The position numbers and the translations under genes were made by a program. The notes beneath the pieces are model-generated. The model was not told the origin of the DNA. It did no database searches and saw nothing but the letters and a program-made list of their open reading frames with translations. A stretch of 64,000 nt of DNA from Streptomyces oceani (GTDB lineage Bacteria; Actinomycetota; Actinomycetes; Streptomycetales; Streptomycetaceae). Shown piece after piece: positions 35,610-45,284 of this stretch (its first letter is position 1; each line of letters opens with the position of its first letter). The stretch spans positions 58,474 through 122,473 of the forward strand of contig NZ_LJGU01000133.1 in assembly GCF_001751245.1 (NCBI RefSeq). The letters are read 5' to 3'.

Positions 35610-35657
35610 GCGTTCCGCCCGGTCCGCAGACCGCGGTCTGCGGACCGGGCGGAACGC
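35610..35657. repeat. 48-bp perfect palindrome between sufB and sufD
   Basis: Arms 35610-35633 and 35634-35657 are exact reverse complements with no spacer; as RNA the hairpin can close with a small loop. It lies in the sufB-sufD gap. An intercistronic processing or stabilising hairpin, or a partial terminator that lowers sufD and later genes relative to sufB, would fit. An operator role is less likely so far from the promoter. Confidence 0.8.
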
Positions 35658-35704
35658 GGTGGACGGACGCGGCTGGAGCGGCGCCCGCCGTGGTCGAGTG
35701 GGCC

Positions 35705-37126
35705 TCAGCCGACCGCGCCCTCCATCTGCAGCTCGATCAGCCGGTTCAGCTCGAGGGCGTACTCCATGGGCAGCTCCTTGGCGATCGGCTCCACGAAGCC
35801 CCGCACGATCATCGCCATCGCCTCGTCCTCCGTGAGGCCACGGCTCATGAGGTAGAACAGCTGGTCGTCGCTGACCTTGGACACCGTCGCCTCGTGCCCC
35901 ATGGTCACGTCGTCCTCCCGGACGTCGACGTACGGGTAGGTGTCCGAGCGGGAGATCGTGTCCACCAGCAGGGCGTCGCACAGGACGTTCGACTTGGAGC
36001 CCTCGGCCCCCTCACCGATCTCGATCAGCCCGCGGTAGGACGTACGACCGCCGCTGCGGGCCACCGACTTGGAGACGATGTTGGAGGACGTGCGCGGCGC
36101 CATGTGCACCATCTTGGCACCGGCGTCCTGGTGCTGGCCCTCCCCGGCGAACGCCACCGACAGGGTCTCGCCCTTGGCGTGCTCGCCCATGAGGTACACC
36201 GCTGGGTACTTCATGGTGACCTTGGAGCCGAGGTTCCCGTCCACCCACTCCATGGTCGCGCCCTCGTACGCCACGGCGCGCTTGGTGACCAGGTTGTAGA
36301 CGTTGTTCGACCAGTTCTGGATGGTCGTGTAGCGGCACCGGCCGCCCTTCTTGACGATGATCTCCACGACGGCGGAGTGCAGCGAGTCCGAGTTGTAGAT
36401 CGGCGCGGTGCAGCCCTCGACGTAGTGCACGTAGGCGTTCTCGTCGACGATGATCAGTGTCCGCTCGAACTGGCCCATGTTCTCGGTGTTGATCCGGAAG
36501 TACGCCTGCAGCGGGATGTCGACGTGCACGCCCGGCGGGACGTAGATGAAGGAACCACCGGACCACACGGCGGTGTTCAGGGCTGCGAACTTGTTGTCGC
36601 CGGCAGGGATGACCGTGCCGAAGTGCTCCTGGAAGAGCTCCGGGTGCTCCCGCAGAGCGGTGTCGGTGTCCAGGAACAGCACGCCCTGGGCCTCCAGGTC
36701 CTCCCGGATCTGGTGGTAGACGACCTCGGACTCGTACTGCGCGGCGACACCCGCGACCAGCCGCTGCTTCTCCGCCTCCGGGATGCCCAGCTTGTCGTAG
36801 GTGTTCTTGATGTCCTCCGGCAGGTCCTCCCAGGTCTGCGCCTGCTGCTCGGTGGACCGCACGAAGTACTTGATGTTGTCGAAGTCGATGCCGCTCAGGT
36901 CGGAGCCCCAGTTCGGCATGGGCTTCTTCGAGAAGAGCTTCAGCCCCTTGAGGCGGGACTTCAGCATCCAGTCCGACTCTTCCTTCTTCTCCGAGATGTC
37001 CCGGACGACGGCCTCGGACAGTCCTCGCTTGGCGGCGGCGCCGGCCGCGTCGGAGTCGGCCCAGCCGTATTCGTACTTGCCCAGACCTTCGAGCTCGGGG
37101 TGAGCGGTCTCCGTGGGGAGCGTCAT
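35705..37126 (-). CDS. sufB: Fe-S scaffold subunit SufB
   Basis: 473 residues, the main cluster-building scaffold protein. Typical stretches: [79 protein letters not shown] (with the conserved Cys), [15 protein letters not shown] and the end [19 protein letters not shown]. The start [16 protein letters not shown] follows a GAGG-type ribosome site. The second gene of the operon, after sufR, and the most highly conserved suf gene. Confidence 0.97.
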   Translation of the reverse strand: MTLPTETAHPELEGLGKYEYGWADSDAAGAAAKRGLSEAVVRDISEKKEESDWMLKSRLKGLKLFSKKPMPNWGSDLSGIDFDNIKYFVRSTEQQAQTWEDLPEDIKNTYDKLGIPEAEKQRLVAGVAAQYESEVVYHQIREDLEAQGVLFLDTDTALREHPELFQEHFGTVIPAGDNKFAALNTAVWSGGSFIYVPPGVHVDIPLQAYFRINTENMGQFERTLIIVDENAYVHYVEGCTAPIYNSDSLHSAVVEIIVKKGGRCRYTTIQNWSNNVYNLVTKRAVAYEGATMEWVDGNLGSKVTMKYPAVYLMGEHAKGETLSVAFAGEGQHQDAGAKMVHMAPRTSSNIVSKSVARSGGRTSYRGLIEIGEGAEGSKSNVLCDALLVDTISRSDTYPYVDVREDDVTMGHEATVSKVSDDQLFYLMSRGLTEDEAMAMIVRGFVEPIAKELPMEYALELNRLIELQMEGAVG

Positions 37127-37220
37127 GCGGGGTTCCTCCCGGCCGCCTCGGCGGCTGCTGTCGTGGTGTCGCTGGTGTCGCTGGTGTGACTGGCGGTGTG
37201 GTCTTCGGCGGTGCTGGTTC

Positions 37221-38066
37221 TCACGGCGTCTGCTGTTTCGGGGCGGTGCTGTCGGTGCTGTCGGTGCCGTCGGTGCCGGCTCGCCCCGCCGTGGCGGGGT
37301 GCGCGTCTCCGGCGTCGGCGGCACTCCTCGCGGCGGGCGCACGCGGCACGAAGGTGGTACAGACCCCGTCCCCGTGCGCGATCGTGGCGAGCCGCTGGAC
37401 GTGAGTGCCGAGCAGTTGGGAGAAGACCTCCGTCTCCGCCTCGCACAGCTGCGGGAACTCCTCGGCGGCGTGCGCCACGGGGCAGTGGTGCTGACAAAGC
37501 TGCTCTCCGGTGGACCCCGGCGCCTCACGTGCCGTGGCAGCGTACCCGTCCTGCGTCAACGCCCGCGCCAACGCCTGCGTACGACCCTGGGCGGGCGCGC
37601 GGTCGAGTATCTGCCGGTAGCCCTCCGCCTGTGCCTCGGCCCGGGACCGGGCGAAGGCCGCGATCGCGGCCCGACCGGCCGCGCCGTCGCCCGCGCCACG
37701 CGCGATCCAGTGCAGCGCGTCCAGGGCGAGCTGGTCGTACGCCTGGTCGAAGGCGTCCCGGCCGCCGTCAGTGAGGGCGAAGACCTTCGCCGGACGACCT
37801 CGGCCCCGCGAGCCGTACACCCGCTTCTCCCGTGCCTCCACGACGCCCTCTCCGGCCAGGGTGTCGAGGTGGCGGCGGACCGCGGCCTGTGTCAGCCCCA
37901 GACGCTTCGCCAGGTCCGCGGCGGTGGACGGGCCGTGGTCGAGGATCGAGCGGGCGACCCGGTTACGGGTGCCGTGCTGCTCGTCCGAAACCGACGTCGA
38001 GGCAGCACCAGCGGCGGCGGGTCCGGCCGCCGCGCGCGTCGTCTCCGCATCGCCGTCCTTTTTCAC
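37221..38066 (-). CDS. sufR: SufR Fe-S-sensing repressor of the suf operon
   Basis: 281 residues from a GTG start. A winged helix-turn-helix near 30-100 ([31 protein letters not shown], then the wing [16 protein letters not shown]) is followed by a helical middle and the cluster-binding cysteines C191, C195 and C208, with C236 further on. SufR holds a 4Fe-4S cluster and represses suf when clusters are sufficient. It is the first gene of the operon it controls, with its probable operator over its own start. The C-terminal 45 residues are Thr/Asp/Ala-rich. Longer upstream open frame is spurious. Confidence 0.93.
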   Translation of the reverse strand: MKKDGDAETTRAAAGPAAAGAASTSVSDEQHGTRNRVARSILDHGPSTAADLAKRLGLTQAAVRRHLDTLAGEGVVEAREKRVYGSRGRGRPAKVFALTDGGRDAFDQAYDQLALDALHWIARGAGDGAAGRAAIAAFARSRAEAQAEGYRQILDRAPAQGRTQALARALTQDGYAATAREAPGSTGEQLCQHHCPVAHAAEEFPQLCEAETEVFSQLLGTHVQRLATIAHGDGVCTTFVPRAPAARSAADAGDAHPATAGRAGTDGTDSTDSTAPKQQTP

Positions 38067-38102
38067 AACGCCATTGTTGCGTAATTCTCCGGAGTCCAGC
38101 AA
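38066..38102 (-). promoter_or_regulatory. suf promoter with SufR-type operator
   Basis: CAAC-N6-GTTG lies at 38066-38079, the form I recall reported for SufR of S. avermitilis. On the minus strand TTGCTG (38102-38097), 18 bases, then AACAAT (38078-38073) make a promoter whose start would fall at the GTG codon, giving a leaderless mRNA. The operator covers the -10 and the start codon. Confidence 0.65.
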
Positions 38103-38133
38103 GCCAGGCCCTGACCTGCTGGAATGGCGTGCG

Positions 38134-38153
38134 TCACGTAAGGCGAACCTTAC
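38134..38153. promoter_or_regulatory. Iron-box-like site (DmdR/DtxR type)
   Basis: GTAAGG-CGAA-CCTTAC (38138-38153) is an inverted repeat. By hand, 38134-38152 matches the actinobacterial 19-base iron box at 14 positions. It sits between sufR and the ABC transporter operon, so either or both could be iron regulated. Confidence 0.45.
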
Positions 38154-38189
38154 CAAGCACCCGCTCGGCCACCCGCGAGACCCGCTCCC

Positions 38190-38195
38190 TAGACT
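38190..38195 (+). promoter_or_regulatory. -10 of a leaderless ABC transporter transcript
   Basis: TAGACT ends 6 bases before the ATG at 38202, with a C-run between and no ribosome site. Transcription would begin at or next to the start codon. The -35 is weak. Confidence 0.5.
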
Positions 38196-38201
38196 CCCCC
38201 C

Positions 38202-39125
38202 ATGCACTCCGAGCCGGCTGTCAAGATCGCGGGTCTGGTGAAGCGCTACGCCGGCAAGACCGCCGTGGACGGACTCGACCTGCGCCTGGCCGCCGGCCAG
38301 GTCACCGGGGTCCTCGGACCGAACGGCGCCGGCAAGACCACCACAGTGGAGATCTGCGCGGGCTTCCGGCACCCGGACGCGGGCGACGTACGCGTGCTGG
38401 GCCGCGATCCACTCGCCGAAGCCGCCGCGCTGCGCCCCCGGATCGGCGTCATGCTGCAGCAGGGCGGCGTCTACCCCGGCGCCCGCGCCGCCGAGATGCT
38501 GCGGCACATCGCGGCCCTGCACGCGCACCCGCTCCCCGTCGAGCCACTGATCGAACGACTGGGCCTGGGCAGCTGCGGTCGTACGCCCTACCGTCGGCTG
38601 TCCGGCGGCCAACAGCAGCGGCTCGCGCTGGCGATGGCCGTCGTCGGGCGGCCGGAACTGGTCTTCCTGGACGAGCCCACCGCGGGCCTCGACCCGCAGG
38701 CCCGGCACGCCACCTGGGAGCTGATCCGCCAACTGCGCACGGACGGCGTCACGGTGCTGCTGACCACGCACCACATGGCCGAGGCCGAGGAACTCTCCGA
38801 CGAGGTCGCCATCATCGACGCCGGCCGCCGCATCGCCTCCGGGCCACCGGAGGAGCTGTGCCGCGGCGGCGCGGAGAACTCCCTCCGCTTCACCGGGCGC
38901 CCCGGACTCGACGTGGTATCGCTGCTCAAGGCGCTGCCGCGGCAGAGCACCGCGGTGGAACTCACCCCGGGCGCGTACCGGGTGACCGGCGACGTCGATC
39001 CGCAACTGCTGGCCACCGTCACCTCCTGGTGCGCGCAGAACGGCGTGCTGCCCCACAGTCTCACCGTGGAACGCCGCACCCTCGAAGACGTCTTCCTCGA
39101 GCTGACCGGCAAGGAGCTTCGCTGA
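38202..39125 (+). CDS. ABC-2 transporter, ATP-binding subunit
   Basis: 307 residues. Walker A is GPNGAGKTT, the signature is LSGGQQQRLALAMA and Walker B is ELVFLDEPTAGLDPQ, followed by the H-loop TTHHMAEAEEL; a C-terminal domain of about 90 residues is typical of drug and antibiotic export ATPases. The stop overlaps the start of the permease gene. The pair sits between suf and the heme A genes, a conserved Streptomyces arrangement. Export of a heme- or oxidase-related compound is possible but unproven. Confidence 0.92.
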   Translation: MHSEPAVKIAGLVKRYAGKTAVDGLDLRLAAGQVTGVLGPNGAGKTTTVEICAGFRHPDAGDVRVLGRDPLAEAAALRPRIGVMLQQGGVYPGARAAEMLRHIAALHAHPLPVEPLIERLGLGSCGRTPYRRLSGGQQQRLALAMAVVGRPELVFLDEPTAGLDPQARHATWELIRQLRTDGVTVLLTTHHMAEAEELSDEVAIIDAGRRIASGPPEELCRGGAENSLRFTGRPGLDVVSLLKALPRQSTAVELTPGAYRVTGDVDPQLLATVTSWCAQNGVLPHSLTVERRTLEDVFLELTGKELR

Positions 39126-39922
39126 TGGCCACCGGCGAGAGCACGTTCGCCCCGGCGGCGGGAGCGGCCCCGCTGCCGCGCATGATCCGCGCGCAGGCCG
39201 CGCTGGAGACCCGGATGCTGCTGCGGCACGGCGAACAACTGCTGCTGACCGTGGTGATCCCCACCCTGCTGCTGGTGCTGTTCGGCGGCGTGGACCTGGT
39301 CGACCTGCCCGGCGACGGGGCGGGCGACAGCTCGCGGGTGGACTACCTCGCGCCCGGCGTCCTCGCTCTGGCCGTGCTGTCCACCGCCTTCACCGGACAG
39401 GCGATCTCCACCGGCTTCGAGCGACGGTACGGCGTGCTGAAGCGGCTCGGCGTCTCGCCGCTGCCGCGCTGGGGGCTGATGACCGCGAAGACTCTGTCGG
39501 TGCTGGCCATCGAGGCCTTGCAGGTAGTGCTGCTGACCTCGGTGGCCTTCGCGCTCGGCTGGTCCCCGAGGGGCGGTGCGCCGGCCGTGCTGGCCGTACT
39601 GCTGCTGCTTGTGGCCGGGACGGCGGCCTTCTCCGGGCTGGGGCTGCTGATGGCCGGCACGCTCCGCGCGGAGGCGACACTCGCCGCGGCGAACCTGGTG
39701 TTCATCCTGCTGCTGGTCGGCGGCGGTGTGGTGGTGCCGCTGGACAAGTTCCCCGACCCGGTGCGCGGCGTACTCGAGCTGCTGCCGATCTCCGCGCTCT
39801 CCGAGGGACTGCGCGAGGTCCTGCGGCACGGGGCCGGTATGCCCTGGGGCGAGCTGGTCCTGCTGGCGGTCTGGGCAGTGCTCGGGCTGACCGCGGCGGC
39901 CCGGTTCTTCCGCTGGGACTGA
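39125..39922 (+). CDS. ABC-2 transporter, permease subunit
   Basis: 265 residues with about six membrane helices (first at about 43-58, then from about 78 on) and the ABC-2 core GVLALAVLSTAFTGQAISTGFERRYGVLKRLGVSPLPR. The end SALSEGLREVLRHGAGMPW is typical of the family. Translationally coupled to the ATPase (TGATG). Together they make an exporter of unknown substrate. Confidence 0.9.
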   Translation: MATGESTFAPAAGAAPLPRMIRAQAALETRMLLRHGEQLLLTVVIPTLLLVLFGGVDLVDLPGDGAGDSSRVDYLAPGVLALAVLSTAFTGQAISTGFERRYGVLKRLGVSPLPRWGLMTAKTLSVLAIEALQVVLLTSVAFALGWSPRGGAPAVLAVLLLLVAGTAAFSGLGLLMAGTLRAEATLAAANLVFILLLVGGGVVVPLDKFPDPVRGVLELLPISALSEGLREVLRHGAGMPWGELVLLAVWAVLGLTAAARFFRWD

Positions 39923-40009
39923 CCGCCTCCCCCCGCGCTACCAACCCGTACGGGCCGCGCCCGTGACCCCCTTGTGAAGGCACGCACAAGAGGGTCCTAG
40001 CATGGGCCC

Positions 40010-41113
40010 GTGCCGAAACTGCTCGAAGTCGTACGGAATCCCGTCGCGTACGTCGCGGCCCGCTGGACCCCTACCCAGCGCACGCTGCGACGCGCCACCT
40101 TCACCGCGCTCGCGGCCAGCGTCCTGATCATCGTGACGGGCGCGGCGGTCCGGCTGACCGGTTCCGGTCTCGGCTGCGAGACCTGGCCCAAGTGCGGCGA
40201 CGACAGCCTGGTCGCCACCTCCGAGATGGGCGTGCACGGCGCCATCGAGTTCGGCAACCGGCTGATGACGTACGTCGTGTGCGCCGCCATCGGCTGGGCG
40301 ATCGTGACGGCACGCTCGGTCAAGCCCAAGCGCCTGGCGCTGGGCCGCTGGGCCTGGGGACAGTTCTGGCTGGTCATCGCGAACGGCGTGATCGGCGGCA
40401 TCACCGTGCTGACGGAGCTGAACCCGTACACCGTCGCCGGACACTTCCTGCTGGCCACGGCACTGCTCACGGTCGCGACGATCACCTGGCTGCGGGCTCG
40501 GGAGGGCGACGCCCCACCGCGTCCGTTGGTGGGTTCCCCGGTACGGAAGCTGGCCTGGGGACTCACGGCCGCGACCGCGGCGTTGATCGTGGTCGGCACC
40601 GGCGTCACCGGTTCGGGACCGCATGCCGGGGACAGCAGTGACGTACCGCGGATGCCGATGGACTGGGAGACCGTCGCCCGTGTGCACGCGGCGCTGGCCT
40701 GGCTCGTGGTGGCCTTGACGGTGGTGCTGTGGCTGGCGCTGCGGGCGATGGACGCGCCGGCCGGGCCCCGGGGCCGGACCCGCGAGTTGTTCCTCGTGCT
40801 GCTGGGGCAGGGCGCCATCGGCTATGTGCAGTACCTGACCGAACTCCCCGAGGTACTGGTGGGGCTGCACCTGCTCGGTTCGGCGCTGGTGTGGATCGCG
40901 ATGCTGCGCGTGATGCTGTCCCTGCGGGAGCGCGGCCTGCCGGACGGCGCGGCGGAGCGTCCGAGGACCGCGGGCAGTACGGACACCCGGGACGCCGGGG
41001 ACGCCGCGAGCGAACCTAACGCCGCTGAAGACAACGAGCCGGGCGTCCCGGCGACCGTTTCGGCGCCCTCCCGGGAAGCCACCGACACCGATCCGCTGAC
41101 GACCAGCGGTTAG
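40010..41113 (+). CDS. ctaA: Heme A synthase (COX15/CtaA)
   Basis: 367 residues, eight membrane helices in two four-helix halves. It oxidises the heme O methyl group to make heme A for the aa3-type cytochrome oxidase. Motifs: GAAVRLTGSGLGCETWPKC with the conserved cysteine pair, ELNPYTVAGHFLLATALL with the heme histidine, and in the second half RVHAALAWLVVALTVVLWL and LVGLHLLGSALVW. The last 60 residues are a hydrophilic extension rich in Asp/Glu/Ala. The start is GTG at 40010; a nearby ATG at 40002 is out of frame. Confidence 0.93.
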   Translation: MPKLLEVVRNPVAYVAARWTPTQRTLRRATFTALAASVLIIVTGAAVRLTGSGLGCETWPKCGDDSLVATSEMGVHGAIEFGNRLMTYVVCAAIGWAIVTARSVKPKRLALGRWAWGQFWLVIANGVIGGITVLTELNPYTVAGHFLLATALLTVATITWLRAREGDAPPRPLVGSPVRKLAWGLTAATAALIVVGTGVTGSGPHAGDSSDVPRMPMDWETVARVHAALAWLVVALTVVLWLALRAMDAPAGPRGRTRELFLVLLGQGAIGYVQYLTELPEVLVGLHLLGSALVWIAMLRVMLSLRERGLPDGAAERPRTAGSTDTRDAGDAASEPNAAEDNEPGVPATVSAPSREATDTDPLTTSG

Positions 41114-41238
41114 CTCGCGTCGTTCGCCTGGCACCCGTCACCGCGTCGTGTGAGTCGCGGGACCGTACACCCGGGGTGAGCGAGATCGCGTCCGGCCACG
41201 GTCGCCCCATTCGCCTACCCGCCGGTAGCATCCGGTGC

Positions 41239-41613
41239 ATGACAGACACAGCGCAGGCGGAGGACAACGGTCCGGACCGCCCGGCACCATCCGGCAGCCG
41301 CCGGGACGAACGGCGCACCGTACGGCTCGCCAACCGCATCGGCGCCTTCGCCCAGGCACACGGGGGCAAGGCACAGGGGCAGATCGCCTACCTGGGGCAG
41401 CGCGGCGTACGTCTCGTCCTGGTGGCTGAGGACGGCACCTGGGGCGACCAGGTGGCACCCTCACGCGCGATGGCCGAGCAGGCCGCCGAGAGGGCCGGGG
41501 TCACCCTGCACGACACGCTGGACGGGGAGTTGGCCGGCAGGATGCGTACCGGGCCCTACGAGTGGTCCCGGATGGCCGGCATCCAACTCGGCGGCGGCAC
41601 TGCCGGGAACTGA
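41239..41613 (+). CDS. Conserved small protein of unknown function
   Basis: 124 residues, soluble. A charged N-terminus (about 1-30) leads into RTVRLANRIGAFAQAHGGKAQGQIAYLGQRGVRLVLVAEDGTWGDQVAPS and a helix AMAEQAAERAGVTLHD; the end is YEWSRMAGIQLGGGTAGN. I cannot place it in a named family. Its place between ctaA and ctaB is suggestive only. The ATG at 41239 is preferred to the GTG at 41176 because of the conserved-looking core and length. Confidence 0.65.
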   Translation: MTDTAQAEDNGPDRPAPSGSRRDERRTVRLANRIGAFAQAHGGKAQGQIAYLGQRGVRLVLVAEDGTWGDQVAPSRAMAEQAAERAGVTLHDTLDGELAGRMRTGPYEWSRMAGIQLGGGTAGN

Positions 41614-41700
41614 GACCGGGAACTGAGCCGGCCGGGAAGCGGGCGGCCAGAGCCGATCAGGTCAGCCCCGCCGGGTCCCGACACCCGCTCGGCGGGTTCG

Positions 41701-41741
41701 CGAGGGCGGCCCGGACTCCGTACGGTTCCGGGCCGCCCTCG
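41701..41741. terminator. Strong bidirectional terminator
   Basis: Bases 41701-41715 pair perfectly with 41727-41741 (15 bp) around an 11-base loop that itself contains CCGTACGG. It lies between the end of the small orphan gene and the end of ctaB. Confidence 0.85.
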
Positions 41742-41876
41742 TGCGTACGACAAGCCGGCGCCGCGCGAGCACGGGGACAACGGGGACGGAAGCACGGGCG
41801 GGAGCCACGTGAGTGCCGGTCAGGGGGCGACAAGCACCCGGGCCCGCGACGCGGCGCCGCGCCAGGTGCGTGGGAG

Positions 41877-42818
41877 TCAGCGCAGGAAGGGGTCGATCGC
41901 GACCGCGACGAACAACAGCGAGACGTACGTGATCGACCAGTGGAAGAGCCGCATCTCCTTCAGCTTGGCGCCGGTGACACCCTCCTTGGCGCGCCGCTGC
42001 AGGCCGTGCGCCTCCTTGAGCCACCAGGCACCGGCCAGGACCGCCACCAGCGGATAGAACCAGCCGACGTACCCCAACGGCCAGAGCGCCAGCGAGACCG
42101 CGACCATCACCCAGCTGTAGGCCACGATCTGCCGAGCGACGACGGTGTTCGCGGCGACCACCGGGAGCATGGGGACACCGACCCGCGCGTAGTCCTCCTT
42201 GACCTTCATGGACAGCGGCCAGTAGTGCGGCGGCGTCCAGAAGAAGATCACCATGAAGAGGATGACGGCGGCCCAGCTGACCTCGTTCGTCACGGAGGAC
42301 CAGCCGATCAGCACCGGCATGCAGCCGGCCACCCCGCCCCAGACGATGTTCTGCGCGGTGCGCCGCTTGAGCAGCATGGTGTAGACGACGACGTAGAACA
42401 GCAGCGCGCCCAACGACAGCGCCGCGGACAGCCAGTTGACCAGCAGCCCGAACCACAGCGTGGAGCCGACCGCGAGGCTCAGCCCGAAGACGAGGCCCTC
42501 GCGGGGCGTGACCATCCCGGTCACCAGCGGGCGCTGCGAGGTACGGGACATCAGCGCGTCGATGTCCCGGTCCAGGTACATGTTGAGCGCGTTCGCCCCG
42601 CCGGCGGACAGATAGCCGCCGACACAGGTGAACACCACCAGCGGCAGGTCCGGGACACCCTGCGCGGCCAGGAACATCACCGGAATCGTGGTGATCAGCA
42701 GCAGTTCGATGATGCGCGGCTTCGTGAGCGCGATGAACGCCTTCACCAGGGCACCGACCGGCCGGTGACGGGTGCCGGGCTCCAGCACCCCCGCGGGACG
42801 GGATTCGACGGCCGTCAC
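41877..42818 (-). CDS. ctaB: Protoheme IX farnesyltransferase (COX10/CtaB)
   Basis: 313 residues, UbiA-family prenyltransferase with nine membrane helices that turns heme B into heme O, the step before CtaA. The two Asp-rich motifs are [26 protein letters not shown] and the second near [32 protein letters not shown] is the family N-terminus. The start is GTG at 42818 ([10 protein letters not shown]) with AGGGG upstream. It is divergent from tkt. Confidence 0.95.
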   Translation of the reverse strand: MTAVESRPAGVLEPGTRHRPVGALVKAFIALTKPRIIELLLITTIPVMFLAAQGVPDLPLVVFTCVGGYLSAGGANALNMYLDRDIDALMSRTSQRPLVTGMVTPREGLVFGLSLAVGSTLWFGLLVNWLSAALSLGALLFYVVVYTMLLKRRTAQNIVWGGVAGCMPVLIGWSSVTNEVSWAAVILFMVIFFWTPPHYWPLSMKVKEDYARVGVPMLPVVAANTVVARQIVAYSWVMVAVSLALWPLGYVGWFYPLVAVLAGAWWLKEAHGLQRRAKEGVTGAKLKEMRLFHWSITYVSLLFVAVAIDPFLR

Positions 42819-43171
42819 GAACACCCCTGATCGCCTCATGGACAAGCGAGTTCCCAGGCCGGAGGGCCCTGGGAAGGCTCGCACTTAGCACGCCACTCTA
42901 GACGTTGGCCATACGCGACCCACCTCGGGGGTCGGTCGTGTTGACGGCCCGCACATCCCGAGCGGGAGAGCCGGAGCCGGAGGGCCAGATCGTCTCCGGT
43001 CGCCCGCGCGAGAGGGACGCGTACGGCCCACCCGACCGGCGTACGACGGCGAGTGCCCAGAGGGTGAGCACGGACCAGCACGGTCACGGGACAGCGGTAC
43101 GCTCGGGGCTGTCCGGTGAACCGTCACACCGGGCGTTCGACACGTCCTGTGGAGAGGAGCCCTGACGCAGG
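42819..43171. other. Divergent promoter region, ctaB / tkt
   Basis: 353 bases without a gene. It holds an inverted repeat (TTCCCAGG at 42851-42858 with CCTGGGAA at 42868-42875) that would form a hairpin in the ctaB leader. TACGCT near 43095 is a possible -10 for the pentose phosphate operon, giving a leader of about 70 bases. No clear -35 is seen for either. Confidence 0.5.
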
Positions 43172-45250
43172 GTGAGCAACAAGCCGACCACCGGCCTGGA
43201 CTGGACCGATCTGGACCAGCGTGCCGTGGATACCGTCCGAGTCCTGGCCATGGATTCCGTGCAGAAGGTCGGCAACGGCCACCCCGGCACGGCGATGAGC
43301 CTGGCACCCGCCGCCTACACGGTCTTCCAGAAGCTGATGCGGCATGACCCGACCGACCCGGACTGGAGCGGACGGGACCGCTTCGTGCTGTCCGTCGGCC
43401 ACTCCAGCCTGACCCTCTACATCCAGCTGTACCTCGCGGGGTACGGCCTCGAGCTCGACGACCTGAAGGCCTTCCGTACGTGGGACAGCCGTACGCCCGG
43501 CCATCCGGAGCACGGCCACACCGTGGGCGTGGAGACGACGACCGGACCGCTCGGCCAGGGCGTGGCGAACGCCGTGGGCATGGCCATGTCAGCGCGGTAC
43601 GAGCGCGGCCTGTTCGACCCGGACGCCGCCGCCGGCAGCTCCCCCTTCGACCACACCATCTGGTGCTTCGCGGGCGACGGCTGCCTGCAGGAGGGGATCT
43701 CCGCGGAGGCGTCGTCCCTGGCCGGCCACCAGAAGCTCGGCAACCTGGTGCTGCTGTGGGACGACAACCACATCTCCATCGAGGGTGACACCTCGGTCGC
43801 CATCTCCGAGGACACCGCCGCGCGTTACGAGGCCTACGGCTGGCACGTACAGCGCGTCGACCCGTTGCCCAGCGGTGACCTGGACCCGGCCGCGTTGTAC
43901 GCCGCGCTGCGGGCCGCGCAGGCCGAGACCGACCGCCCGTCCTTCGTCGCGGTCCGCTCGATCATCGCCTGGCCGGCGCCGAACGCCCAGAACACCGGCG
44001 CCGCGCACGGCTCCGCGCTGGGCGCGGAGGAGGTCGCGGAGACCAAGCGGGTCCTCGGCTTCAACCCGGAGAAGGACTTCGAGGTGACCGACGAGGTCCT
44101 GGCGCACGCGCGCGGCGCCGTGGACCGCGGCCGGGAGGCGCACGCCGAGTGGGACCGGCGGTTCGCCGACTGGCGCGCCGCGAACCCGGCGCGGGCGGCC
44201 GAGCACGACCGCATCCGCAAGGACGAACTGCCCCTCGGCTGGGAGGAGAAGCTCCCCAGCTTCGAGGCCGGCGAGTCCGCCAGCATGGCCACCCGCAAGG
44301 CGTCCGGCGCCGTCCTCAAGGCCCTGGGGCCGGTGATCCCCGAGCTGTGGGGCGGTTCCGCCGACCTCGCGGGCTCGAACAACACCACCTTCGCGGACAC
44401 CTCCTTCCTGCCCGTGGGCAACGGCTCGCCGGGCGCCGACCCGTACGGCCGCACGGTGCACTTCGGCATCCGGGAGCACGCGATGGCCGCCGCGATGAAC
44501 GGCATCGCGCTGCACGGGAACACCCGGATCTACGGCGGCACGTTCCTGACCTTCTCGGACTACATGCGGAACGCCGTGCGGCTGGGCGCGCTGATGAAGG
44601 CGCCGGTCACGCACGTGTGGACGCACGACTCCATCGGCCTGGGCGAGGACGGACCGACCCACCAGCCGATCGAGCACCTGGCGTCCCTGCGGGCGATCCC
44701 GGGCCTGAACCTCGTACGCCCGGCGGACGCCAACGAGACGGCGCTGGCCTGGGCGGAGATCCTCAAGCGGCACGCCACCCGGCCCGCCCCGCACGGCCTC
44801 GCCCTGACCCGGCAGAACGTCCCCACCTACCAGCCCAACGAGAACACCGCGCGGGGCGGGTACATCCATTCCGAGGCCGCGGACGGCAAGCCGGAGGTGG
44901 TGCTGATCGGCACCGGCTCGGAGCTGCAGTTGGCCGTCGGCGCGCAGGAGTTGCTGCGGGCCGAGGGAGTGGCCGCACGGGTCGTCTCGATGCCGTGCGT
45001 GGAGTGGTTCGAGGAGCAGGACCAGGGGTACCGCGACACCGTGCTGTTGCCGCGCGTACGGGCCCGGGTGGCCGTGGAGGCCGGCGTGGGCATGTCCTGG
45101 CACAAGTACGTCGGGGACGCCGGCCGGATCGTCTCGCTGGAGCACTTCGGAGCGTCCGCCGACTACGAGACCCTCTACCGCGAATACGGCCTCACCGCCG
45201 AGGCGGTCGCCCAGGCCGCCCGGGAATCCCTCCAGGCCGCCGCACGCTGA
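43172..45250 (+). CDS. tkt: Transketolase
   Basis: 692 residues. It moves two-carbon units between sugar phosphates in the non-oxidative pentose phosphate pathway, using thiamine diphosphate. TPP and metal motif: [19 protein letters not shown] to [10 protein letters not shown]. Pyrimidine domain: [10 protein letters not shown] and [20 protein letters not shown]-terminal domain from about 555. The GTG start gives [15 protein letters not shown]. It is first in the run tkt-tal-zwf-opcA-pgl. Confidence 0.96.
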   Translation: MSNKPTTGLDWTDLDQRAVDTVRVLAMDSVQKVGNGHPGTAMSLAPAAYTVFQKLMRHDPTDPDWSGRDRFVLSVGHSSLTLYIQLYLAGYGLELDDLKAFRTWDSRTPGHPEHGHTVGVETTTGPLGQGVANAVGMAMSARYERGLFDPDAAAGSSPFDHTIWCFAGDGCLQEGISAEASSLAGHQKLGNLVLLWDDNHISIEGDTSVAISEDTAARYEAYGWHVQRVDPLPSGDLDPAALYAALRAAQAETDRPSFVAVRSIIAWPAPNAQNTGAAHGSALGAEEVAETKRVLGFNPEKDFEVTDEVLAHARGAVDRGREAHAEWDRRFADWRAANPARAAEHDRIRKDELPLGWEEKLPSFEAGESASMATRKASGAVLKALGPVIPELWGGSADLAGSNNTTFADTSFLPVGNGSPGADPYGRTVHFGIREHAMAAAMNGIALHGNTRIYGGTFLTFSDYMRNAVRLGALMKAPVTHVWTHDSIGLGEDGPTHQPIEHLASLRAIPGLNLVRPADANETALAWAEILKRHATRPAPHGLALTRQNVPTYQPNENTARGGYIHSEAADGKPEVVLIGTGSELQLAVGAQELLRAEGVAARVVSMPCVEWFEEQDQGYRDTVLLPRVRARVAVEAGVGMSWHKYVGDAGRIVSLEHFGASADYETLYREYGLTAEAVAQAARESLQAAAR

Positions 45251-45284
45251 CGTCCGTACTCGACCAGTAGGAGATGCATTTCCC

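Noticed and set aside
37221..39056. A 611-residue reading of the sufR frame
   Set aside because: The extra N-terminal part runs antisense through the ABC ATPase gene; sufR starts at GTG 38066, next to its promoter and operator.
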